Shown piece after piece: positions 46,197-52,831 of a stretch of DNA of 64,000 bases (position 1 is the first letter of the stretch; each line of letters begins with the position of its first letter). Under the pieces are notes generated by a model that searched no databases, was not told the origin of the DNA, and saw only the letters and a list, made by a program, of their open reading frames with translations. Position numbers and translations under genes: made by a program. Source of the DNA: Leuconostoc citreum (GTDB lineage: Bacteria > Bacillota > Bacilli > Lactobacillales > Lactobacillaceae); the NCBI RefSeq assembly GCF_004354555.1, contig NZ_PUFH01000004.1, positions 458,105-522,104 on the forward strand, written 5' to 3'.

Positions 46197-46256
46197 TTGA
46201 TATAGTATCGGATAATGGCCGATTGTTTCTAGCCAACACCTATGTTGGACTATCAA
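46197..46256 (+). ncRNA. Guanine/hypoxanthine-type purine riboswitch aptamer
   Basis: P1 is TTGATA/TATCAA (46197-46202 with 46251-46256). P2 ATCGG/CCGAT caps loop AATGG, J2/3 is TGTTTCTA, and P3 is GCCAACA/TGTTGG with a CCTA loop. J1/2 starts TAGTATC and J3/1 ends in GACTATC, which matches the purine aptamer with C at the specificity position, favouring guanine or hypoxanthine over adenine. Confidence 0.9.
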
Positions 46257-46269
46257 AAATATGAATTTG

Positions 46270-46305
46270 GTTCGCCCATCATGATTTTTGGTGGGCGAAC
46301 TTTTG
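46270..46305 (+). terminator. Riboswitch terminator before pbuG
   Basis: GTTCGCCCA pairs with TGGGCGAAC (46270-46278 with 46292-46300), followed by TTTT; expected to form when purine binds (OFF switch). Confidence 0.85.
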
Positions 46306-46328
46306 TGTCAATGGGAGAATTAAGCATC

Positions 46329-47777
46329 ATGTCTAAATTTTTTAAATTAACTGAAAATAAAACCACTTTGCGTCGGGAGATTGTTGCGGGAATAACAACC
46401 TTTGTCTCCATGGCTTACATTTTTTTCTTGAATCCACAAATATTGGGTCAAGCTGGTATACCAGCACAGGCTGTTTTTTTGGCCGCCATTTTGGTTGCTG
46501 TTTTTGGTACATTGTTTATGGGTATTTTTGCTAATGTGCCATTTGCCCTAGCACCAGGTATTGGTATGCAGGCCTATTTTACTTACACCATTGTTTTTGG
46601 TTTTGGCTTCAGTTGGCAACAGGCCTTGGCCGTTGTTTTCTTGGTCGGCGTTGTTGATATTATTATTACATTAACTCATGGTCGACGTGCCATTGTAAAA
46701 GGCATTCCAACTGAATTAAAAGCGGCCATCGGCGGCGGTATTGGTCTGTTTGTGACTTATATTGGTCTGAAAAATGCTGGTTTTATTAATTATTTAGTTG
46801 ATGCAGCAAATATCAAAACACTAAATGACAAGCCTTTTACCGGTAAAGCTTCCGGTGCCATCCACACACTGTTAGCTAATGGTGGTGTGACACCAGAATT
46901 GACAAAATTTAATCAACCAGATGTGTTACTGGCTTTAATTGGCTTTATCTTATTGCTTGTTTTAGTTATTCGTCGTATTCCTGGCGCTTTTTTAATAACA
47001 CTAGTTGTCACAACAGTTATTGGAATTCCAATGGGTGTAACAAACACACATATTGCGCCAGGTACATCTATTGGCTCTGCTTTTAGCTCACTCGGGACAG
47101 TGTTTGGTCAAGCACTGGGTTCGAAAGGCATTGGTTCGCTATTTTCAGATTGGCATCATGCATCGCTAGCTATCGTGACAATTTTTGCCATGGGATTAAC
47201 TGGATTATTTGATGCCATTGGTACTTTGATAGGAATTGGTAACCAGACAGGTATCTTTTCTAAGTCTGATACAAAAGCATTTGAAGAAGACAAAGGTTTT
47301 AATTCGAAAATGGATCGTGCGTTAGTCGTTGATACATTTACGACAGCCTTTGCTGGTATTGCTGGGACGTCTAATACAACAACATTTATCGAATCTGCAG
47401 CAGGCGTTGCTGCAGGGGCACGTACAGGTCTAGCAAATGTGGTCACAGCAGCAGGGTTTGCGCTCATGATTATTTTCGCACCATTTGTCGGTGTTGTGCC
47501 ATCAGCAGCGACAGCACCACTGTTGATTTTGGTTGGCATAATGATGATGGGGGAATTTAAGAAAATTTCCTGGGAAAATCTTGAAGTGGCTGTACCAGCA
47601 TTTTTCACCTCCGTTTTCATGGCTTTTTCTTATTCAATTTCTTATGGTATTGCTGCCGGCTTTTTGTTCTTTATTATCGTTAAGCTTGCCTTAGGTAAGT
47701 TTAAGGACATTTCACCTGTCTTATTGATTGTTTCTGCATTTTTCTTAATTAATTTTATTGTCCTTGCGTTCATGTAA
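46329..47777 (+). CDS. pbuG: Guanine/hypoxanthine permease, NCS2 (AzgA) family
   Basis: A 482-residue membrane transporter with about 12-14 helices. I start at ATG 46329 (MSKFFKLTENK) because GGGAG is upstream; the open frame reaches into the riboswitch. Motifs: TLRREIVAGITTFVSMAYIF, AYFTYTIVFGFG, GFVVATLGLK-like KAAIGGGIGLFVTYIGLKN, and GTSNTTTFIESAAGVAAGAR, typical of AzgA/PbuG. Under the guanine riboswitch, fitting a purine base importer. Confidence 0.92.
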   Translation: MSKFFKLTENKTTLRREIVAGITTFVSMAYIFFLNPQILGQAGIPAQAVFLAAILVAVFGTLFMGIFANVPFALAPGIGMQAYFTYTIVFGFGFSWQQALAVVFLVGVVDIIITLTHGRRAIVKGIPTELKAAIGGGIGLFVTYIGLKNAGFINYLVDAANIKTLNDKPFTGKASGAIHTLLANGGVTPELTKFNQPDVLLALIGFILLLVLVIRRIPGAFLITLVVTTVIGIPMGVTNTHIAPGTSIGSAFSSLGTVFGQALGSKGIGSLFSDWHHASLAIVTIFAMGLTGLFDAIGTLIGIGNQTGIFSKSDTKAFEEDKGFNSKMDRALVVDTFTTAFAGIAGTSNTTTFIESAAGVAAGARTGLANVVTAAGFALMIIFAPFVGVVPSAATAPLLILVGIMMMGEFKKISWENLEVAVPAFFTSVFMAFSYSISYGIAAGFLFFIIVKLALGKFKDISPVLLIVSAFFLINFIVLAFM

Positions 47778-47818
47778 TCAGATTAATGTGAACATCCTTG
47801 TCTGCTATTTATCAAAAG

Positions 47819-47844
47819 AAAACCGCCTAAATGGTGGTTTTTTT
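47819..47844 (+). terminator. Terminator after pbuG
   Basis: AACCGCC and GGTGGTT pair around a loop of five, followed by seven T. Confidence 0.75.
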
Positions 47845-47852
47845 GATACAAT
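47845..47852 (+). promoter_or_regulatory. Extended -10 promoter at the csp gene start
   Basis: TG at 47844-47845, then A, then TACAAT at 47847-47852, ending six bases before the ATG at 47859. This predicts a leaderless transcript. Confidence 0.5.
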
Positions 47853-47858
47853 AATATT

Positions 47859-48083
47859 ATGAAAACAGGAATAGTAAAAATTTGGCAAAAAGAACGTGGT
47901 TATGGCTATATTACGCCCGATGCCGGTGGTGAAGATGTGTTTGTGCACTTTAATGGCATTGATATGCCTGGTTTTAAGGCACTTAAGCAGGGAGAAAAGG
48001 TTAGCTATGTTTTAGTACAAGGCTATAAGGCACCTCAAGCAGCACAGGTCCAACCAATAATGAAGAAAGCTTCAGAAGTGTAA
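47859..48083 (+). CDS. Cold-shock-domain protein
   Basis: A 74-residue single-OB-fold RNA/DNA binding protein. RNP-1 is read as RGYGYITP (residues 13-20) in place of KGFGFI, and RNP-2 is DVFVHF (27-32). It is more divergent than major CspA paralogues, including the GYKAPQAAQV C-terminus. No Shine-Dalgarno precedes the ATG. The Nudix gene follows after two bases. Confidence 0.88.
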   Translation: MKTGIVKIWQKERGYGYITPDAGGEDVFVHFNGIDMPGFKALKQGEKVSYVLVQGYKAPQAAQVQPIMKKASEV

Positions 48084-48085
48084 TC

Positions 48086-48637
48086 ATGGCAGAACGCGAA
48101 ACGTTAGTTCAGCAAAACACTGTTTATCAGGGACCCATTTTTAGTGTGTCTCAGCAAAAAGTGCAATTAACCAATGGTAAGTATGCACAGCGCGATGTTG
48201 TGCGCCACGTGCCGGCGATTGCTGTATTAGCCTTATCAGATGATAATCATATCATTTTAGAAAAACAGTATCGTGCCACAATTGGTGATTTTATTTTCGA
48301 AATACCGGCAGGCAAGTTAGATGAACGTGATTTTGATCAACCTGAACATGCTGTACGACGTGAGTTAAATGAAGAATTACGTATGTCAGCAGGCATCATT
48401 GAGCACATCACGGGTTTTTACGAGACCGTCGGTTTTTCTGACGCCTACATGCATTTGTATTTGGCGCGCCAGTTACAACCAGTTGCGCCATCTGACCAAT
48501 TGGCACGTGATTTTGGTGAATCATTAGATATTATTGAACTATCTTTTGATGACATGCAATTATTATTTGAACAGGGCAAAATAAACGATCAGAAAACTTT
48601 GACAGCTTTCTTGTATTGGTCGTATATACGAGGTTAG
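48086..48637 (+). CDS. nudF: ADP-ribose pyrophosphatase-like Nudix hydrolase
   Basis: A 183-residue Nudix enzyme, likely ADP-ribose diphosphatase. The Nudix box GKLDERDFDQPEHAVRRELN with following EELRM spans about residues 75-98 and fits GX5EX7REUXEEXGU. FEIPAGKL directly precedes it, as in the NudF group. SD is weak (gtgtaatc). It continues the operon that runs csp-nudF-98aa-mtnN. Confidence 0.88.
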   Translation: MAERETLVQQNTVYQGPIFSVSQQKVQLTNGKYAQRDVVRHVPAIAVLALSDDNHIILEKQYRATIGDFIFEIPAGKLDERDFDQPEHAVRRELNEELRMSAGIIEHITGFYETVGFSDAYMHLYLARQLQPVAPSDQLARDFGESLDIIELSFDDMQLLFEQGKINDQKTLTAFLYWSYIRG

Positions 48638-48638
48638 T

Positions 48639-48935
48639 ATGTCTGAAGAACTATCACGTAGAGCAGCAAAAAAAGCGCAAAAGCAACGAGAAAAAGAACG
48701 AATTCGTGTTGAAAAAGCTTATGCAAAAGCACATCCAACACCAATAACTGTTGTCTCACCAGAGACACGAGAAGAAATGCGTCTAACACGTAAAGGCCGT
48801 TACGAACTGGGTTCTGATGGTAAGCTAACGCCTAATGGTAAATCAAAAAGACTCACACATCGCTACAATATCACAATTATTATTTTGTTGCTGTTAATTA
48901 TCGCAACGTATGCGTACTTTTTTTTCGTACATTAA
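48639..48935 (+). CDS. Small basic protein with C-terminal membrane helix
   Basis: A 98-residue protein of unknown function. Residues 1-35 are very basic and coiled-coil-like (RRAAKKAQKQREKER), and residues about 75-95 form a hydrophobic helix (ITIIILLLLIIATYAYFFF). Starts one base after the Nudix gene stop. Confidence 0.75.
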   Translation: MSEELSRRAAKKAQKQREKERIRVEKAYAKAHPTPITVVSPETREEMRLTRKGRYELGSDGKLTPNGKSKRLTHRYNITIIILLLLIIATYAYFFFVH

Positions 48936-48980
48936 GCTTGAAACATTTGATAGACCAAAAAATGAAAGGTATCACACACT

Positions 48981-49655
48981 ATGAAAATCGGCATTATCAC
49001 GCCAATGGCGGAAGAAAAAATATCACTTCTTGCTGCTTTGTCAGACACAAAAACGAAACAACATGGTGGTACTGAAATTACCACTGGACGGTACAAAAAT
49101 CATGAAGTAATTTTAACTGAATCTGGAATCGGTAAAGTAGCAGCAGCATCAGCAACAACAGTTATGATTGATAATTTCAAGCCTGACCTAGTTGTTAATA
49201 CAGGGTCTGCGGGTGCATTAGACCCAGCTCTGAAAATAGGAGATGAAGTTGTTGGAACGCGTATTGCCTACTCTGATGTCGATGTCACTGTCTTCGGCTA
49301 TGATTTCGGGCAATTACCCAACAAACCATTGTATTATGAAGCAGATATTAATACGGTTGCTGATTTTGAGCAACTAACTGCTGTTAAAAAGGGCCTAATT
49401 GTATCAGGAGACCAGTTTGTTCAAGACGAGGCTAAGCAACGGATTTTGTCTCATTTCCCAGATGCACTTGTTGCAGAAATGGAGGCCGCTGCGGTAGCAC
49501 AGGTTGCTTACCAATTTAACACGCCATTTATTGTGCTACGTGGCGTATCTGATTTAGCTAATGGTGACTCAGGTGTTGTATTTGATGATTATGTGATAGA
49601 AGCAGGTAAAGCCTCAGCTAAGTTATTATTGGCATATCTTGATAATAAAGCGTAA
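48981..49655 (+). CDS. mtnN: 5'-methylthioadenosine/S-adenosylhomocysteine nucleosidase
   Basis: A 224-residue nucleosidase that cleaves MTA and SAH, recycling methionine and supplying the AI-2 precursor. Catalytic residues appear in MAEEKISLL (Glu near 12), VAEMEAAAVAQ (Glu near 171) and RGVSDLAN (Asp near 193). INTGSAGAL-like VVNTGSAGALDP near 73. AAAGGTATC precedes the ATG. The next segment is a terminator. Confidence 0.95.
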   Translation: MKIGIITPMAEEKISLLAALSDTKTKQHGGTEITTGRYKNHEVILTESGIGKVAAASATTVMIDNFKPDLVVNTGSAGALDPALKIGDEVVGTRIAYSDVDVTVFGYDFGQLPNKPLYYEADINTVADFEQLTAVKKGLIVSGDQFVQDEAKQRILSHFPDALVAEMEAAAVAQVAYQFNTPFIVLRGVSDLANGDSGVVFDDYVIEAGKASAKLLLAYLDNKA

Positions 49656-49658
49656 CAC

Positions 49659-49679
49659 AGGCCGCTATGCGGCCTTTTA
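49659..49679 (+). terminator. Terminator after mtnN
   Basis: AGGCCGC and GCGGCCT pair around TAT, followed by TTTT. Confidence 0.75.
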
Positions 49680-49736
49680 TCATTATTGTACAATAAACAA
49701 ATAATAATAAAATATTGATAGATTAAGGATTTAAAA

Positions 49737-50393
49737 ATGATAGCAAGCTATAATTATGACGCAATGGGTGATGTATTAGTGATTGTCTTGGCACCTAATG
49801 CTGAAAAGCAATCAGTAATGACAGTTGAACAAGTGACACGTATTCAAAATGATGAGACAAATGAGGCAACAGGTTTTAATATTCGTGGCCTCGGAAAAAA
49901 GTTGGGACTAGTTAACATTTCTGGTGGCGTAGCGCTGAATGACAAGCAAGTGGCATTAATCAATCAAGCGATTAGCATGGCTGGTTTTCCAGAAATGTTG
50001 GCAGCGACAGCCAGTAAATTAGTCATTGGTCGTGTTTTGACGATGGCGAAGCACCCTGATTCAGATCATTTACACGTCACAACCACAGCTGTGGCTGAAG
50101 ATAAAACGCTACAAATTGTTTCAGGGTCACCCAATATGCAAGAGGGTATTAAAGTTGTTATTGCGCAACCTGGCACGATGATGCCTTCGGGTGCGATTAT
50201 TTGGGACGGAGCGCTTCGCGGTGTGCCATCAAGTGGTATGATTGTATCCGGTCGTGAATTACAAATACCAGGTGCACCAGATAAGCCAGGGGCCTTGGTC
50301 TTACCTGAAGATTTTGGGCATATTGGCGAACCGTTTGATTTGACAAAGGCTCAGACGCTTTATAGTGATGGCTTAGTGGATATTGATTATTAA
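49737..50393 (+). CDS. ytpR: YtpR family tRNA-binding domain protein
   Basis: A 218-residue protein. The C-terminal half (about residues 100-200) is an EMAP/OB tRNA-binding domain like that of PheT: VIGRVLTMAKHPDSDHLHVT, IVSGSPNMQEGIKVVIAQPG and GVPSSGMIVSGREL. The N-terminal half is DUF4479-like. Function in tRNA binding or aminoacylation quality control is suggested only by the domain. The 46-codon gene and murC follow as in Bacillus (ytpR-ytpS-murC). Confidence 0.88.
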   Translation: MIASYNYDAMGDVLVIVLAPNAEKQSVMTVEQVTRIQNDETNEATGFNIRGLGKKLGLVNISGGVALNDKQVALINQAISMAGFPEMLAATASKLVIGRVLTMAKHPDSDHLHVTTTAVAEDKTLQIVSGSPNMQEGIKVVIAQPGTMMPSGAIIWDGALRGVPSSGMIVSGRELQIPGAPDKPGALVLPEDFGHIGEPFDLTKAQTLYSDGLVDIDY

Positions 50394-50394
50394 T

Positions 50395-50535
50395 ATGGCA
50401 AAAGATAGAATACAAAATGCACCACGTGTGTATCGTACATTAAATGATGAAAATACAGCATATAAGCGATTAATATTTGAATTGCGTAAAGGTGAACTAC
50501 AATACTTTACTTTTGTGCCAAATGAGGAGAAATAA
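50395..50535 (+). CDS. 46-residue conserved small protein upstream of murC
   Basis: An uninterrupted frame of 46 codons (MAKDRIQNAPRVYRTLNDE ... VPNEEK) starts one base after the ytpR stop and ends with a TAATG overlap at the murC start. It is too short for common cut-offs. The tight coupling on both sides and protein-like composition (FELRKGELQYFTFVP) favour a real gene. Function unknown. Confidence 0.7.
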   Translation: MAKDRIQNAPRVYRTLNDENTAYKRLIFELRKGELQYFTFVPNEEK

Positions 50536-51869
50536 TGACAAAAACATATTATTTTATTGGCATTAAAGGGACCGGCATGGGACCATTAGCACAGATTTTA
50601 CATGACCAAGGAAATACGGTTTTGGGATCTGATATTGATAGCTATACGTACACGCAAGCACCTCTTGAGGCTGCAGGAATTAAGATTTTACCCTTTTCGG
50701 CGGATAACGTCGACCGCTACGCTGATGCTATCTTCGTACGAGGCAATGCTTTTAATGACGATCATGTTGAAGTTCAACGTGCCTTAACTTTGGGTGTTAA
50801 AATGATAAGTTACCCAGATGCTGTACAAGAACAAATTGCACAAACGACTTCTATTGCAGTAGCCGGTGCGCATGGCAAAACGTCAACGACGGGGCTATTA
50901 GCACACGTTGTTAAAAATATTGCACCCACCTCTTACCTTATTGGAGATGGTACGGGACGTGGTGTACCAAACTCTCAATTTTTTGTTGTTGAAGCGGATG
51001 AGTATCGACGACATTTCAAGGATTATGCGCCTGATTATGCAATTTTGACAAATATCGATTTTGACCATCCAGATTATTATGAAGATATCGATGACGTCAC
51101 ACGTGCCTTCTCTGATTTTGCAAACCATGTAAAAAAGGCTATTTTTGCATGGGGAGATGACCCCCATTTGCGTTTATTGCAACCAAAAGCAGACGTCTAT
51201 TATTATGGCACTAACTCTGAGCAAGATGATTTTGTGGCAACCAATATTAGAAAATCAACGCAAGGATCGCATTTTGACGTTGTTTTTAAAGGACAATCTC
51301 TCGGCGAGTTTTCAGTACCACTATTTGGGCAACATAGTATTTTGAATGCGTTGTCTGTCATTGCGGTTGCCTATATGGAAAAAATGGACTTAAGTTTAAT
51401 CAAATCATTTTTGATGACATATCAAGGTGTAAAAAGGCGATTTAGCGAAAAGCAAATCGCTGATATTACTGTAATTGACGACTATGCACATCACCCAACT
51501 GAAATTGATGCGACTTTGGATGCTGCTCGCCAAAAGTATCCTAATAAGCAAATCATCGCAATTTTTCAGCCACATACTTATTCACGTGTAATTGCTTATA
51601 AGGATGAATTTGCTAAAAGTTTGGAAGCAGCCGACAAAGTATATCTAGCAAATATTTTTGGATCGGCACGAGAAAAACAAGGGGCAGTGACTTCCGCAGA
51701 AATCGGTGCTGAAATTAGCAAATTCGGTGGCATTATTGAAGAAGACAACATGAGCCTGTTAATGCCATATGAAAACGCTGTAATGGTATTCATGGGCGCT
51801 GGTGATATTGAAAAATATGAATTTGCTTATGAAAAATTATTAGGGCAGTTACGTACAGACTTACAATAA
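50535..51869 (+). CDS. murC: UDP-N-acetylmuramate--L-alanine ligase
   Basis: A 444-residue ligase adding L-Ala to UDP-MurNAc in peptidoglycan synthesis. GIKGTGMGPLAQIL at residue 8, ATP loop VAGAHGKTSTTGLLAHV near 112, VVEADEYRRHFKDY near 155, YAHHPTEIDATLDAAR near 318 and FQPHTYSR near 348. GAGGAG precedes the ATG inside the small gene. A terminator follows. Confidence 0.96.
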   Translation: MTKTYYFIGIKGTGMGPLAQILHDQGNTVLGSDIDSYTYTQAPLEAAGIKILPFSADNVDRYADAIFVRGNAFNDDHVEVQRALTLGVKMISYPDAVQEQIAQTTSIAVAGAHGKTSTTGLLAHVVKNIAPTSYLIGDGTGRGVPNSQFFVVEADEYRRHFKDYAPDYAILTNIDFDHPDYYEDIDDVTRAFSDFANHVKKAIFAWGDDPHLRLLQPKADVYYYGTNSEQDDFVATNIRKSTQGSHFDVVFKGQSLGEFSVPLFGQHSILNALSVIAVAYMEKMDLSLIKSFLMTYQGVKRRFSEKQIADITVIDDYAHHPTEIDATLDAARQKYPNKQIIAIFQPHTYSRVIAYKDEFAKSLEAADKVYLANIFGSAREKQGAVTSAEIGAEISKFGGIIEEDNMSLLMPYENAVMVFMGAGDIEKYEFAYEKLLGQLRTDLQ

Positions 51870-51877
51870 TCAAAGTG

Positions 51878-51918
51878 AGCACTTAGTATGAACGGATTCG
51901 CGATATACTAAGTGCTTT
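51878..51918 (+). terminator. Terminator after murC
   Basis: AGCACTTAGTAT pairs with ATACTAAGTGCT around a 15-base loop; the T run is short. Confidence 0.6.
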
Positions 51919-51940
51919 AATGTATCTTTAATATATATTT

Positions 51941-51949
51941 TGGTATAAT
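51941..51949 (+). promoter_or_regulatory. Extended -10 promoter of the BI-1-like gene
   Basis: TGGTATAAT, an extended -10, upstream of a leader with a 19-codon ORF. Confidence 0.55.
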
Positions 51950-51963
51950 GGAGATAACCAGAA

Positions 51964-52023
51964 ATGGCAACTGGAGTAAATCCATTACTCGAAGAAACAA
52001 CTGGGGAACAAAATGTAATGTGA
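51964..52023 (+). other. Possible 19-residue leader ORF
   Basis: ATG 51964, preceded by GGAG ten bases earlier, opens MATGVNPLLEETTGEQNVM and stops at TGA 52021. It lies in the BI-1 gene leader. Whether it is translated is unknown. Confidence 0.35.
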
Positions 52024-52033
52024 GGAGACTCGA

Positions 52034-52753
52034 ATGGATAATTTTAATTTTAATACACGTCGTGATGTGACGGGGATGGACGCTGGTATGCGGGCATTCT
52101 TTAAACAAACATATAGTTTTATGGGACTTGCTGTGTTAGTAACTGCGCTGACCGGATTCATTGTACAAAAGTTCTTTTTGGCACAAGTTTACGCTTTGAT
52201 TGCTGGTAATTTAATTGGCACATTGGCTTTATTGGGTATTCAATTGTTGATTATCACAATGATTGGACGCGCAACTTTTAAGAACCCAGCAAGAGCATTT
52301 GGTTTATTAATGGCTTTCGCTGTCGTTGAAGGTTTAACCGTCGGCTTATTATTGGCCATTTATACTGGTGCTTCAATCATGATGGCCTTTGTTTCTGCGG
52401 CCGCAGTCTTTGGCGGTATGGCACTCTACGGTGTCTTTACTAAGCGCGACTTAAGCGGTATGGGCGGGGCACTGTTTGGCATGCTGATTGGTTTGTTTGT
52501 TGCCATGTTGATTAATATGTTTTTCCCAAATGGTATCGTGTCGTTGTTGATTTCGTTTGTCAGTGTTATTGTATTTTCACTTTATACAGCATATGATAAT
52601 CAGTCGCTCAAAGTGATGTACAGTCAGTTTGCTGGTCAAGCAGATACAACCGGTTTAGCAATTAATGGTGCGTTACGTTTGTACCTTGACTTTATTAACT
52701 TGTTCTTTGCACTTGTTCGCATCTTTGGTGTTGCTGGTGGATCAAGAGATTAA
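52034..52753 (+). CDS. Bax inhibitor-1/YccA family membrane protein
   Basis: A 239-residue protein with seven hydrophobic helices, typical of the BI-1/YccA (UPF0005) family. Motifs: GMRAFFKQTYSFMGLAVLVT, GLLLAIYTGASIMMAF, and DNQSLKVMYSQF with YLDFINLFFALVRIFG near the end. Members may act as calcium leak channels or modulate FtsH proteolysis. GAGGAGACTCGA precedes the ATG. Confidence 0.9.
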   Translation: MDNFNFNTRRDVTGMDAGMRAFFKQTYSFMGLAVLVTALTGFIVQKFFLAQVYALIAGNLIGTLALLGIQLLIITMIGRATFKNPARAFGLLMAFAVVEGLTVGLLLAIYTGASIMMAFVSAAAVFGGMALYGVFTKRDLSGMGGALFGMLIGLFVAMLINMFFPNGIVSLLISFVSVIVFSLYTAYDNQSLKVMYSQFAGQADTTGLAINGALRLYLDFINLFFALVRIFGVAGGSRD

Positions 52754-52775
52754 GTTACCACAATTTATCAAGTAA

Positions 52776-52799
52776 AAGCAGCCTGTAGGCTGTTTTTTT
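52776..52799 (+). terminator. Terminator after the BI-1-like gene
   Basis: GCAGCC-TGTA-GGCTGT, followed by seven T. Confidence 0.78.
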
Positions 52800-52831
52800 G
52801 TTACACTAGAAAGTAGGTAAAGGAATATAAA

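Noticed and set aside
46242..46328. Upstream in-frame extension of pbuG
   Set aside because: It lies in the riboswitch and terminator; the ATG at 46329 has a GGGAG site and family-like N-terminus.
47156..47620. Long antisense frame (154 codons) over pbuG
   Set aside because: Low-complexity, Ala/Val/Pro-rich product with no ribosome site and no family match; it is a shadow of the sense gene.
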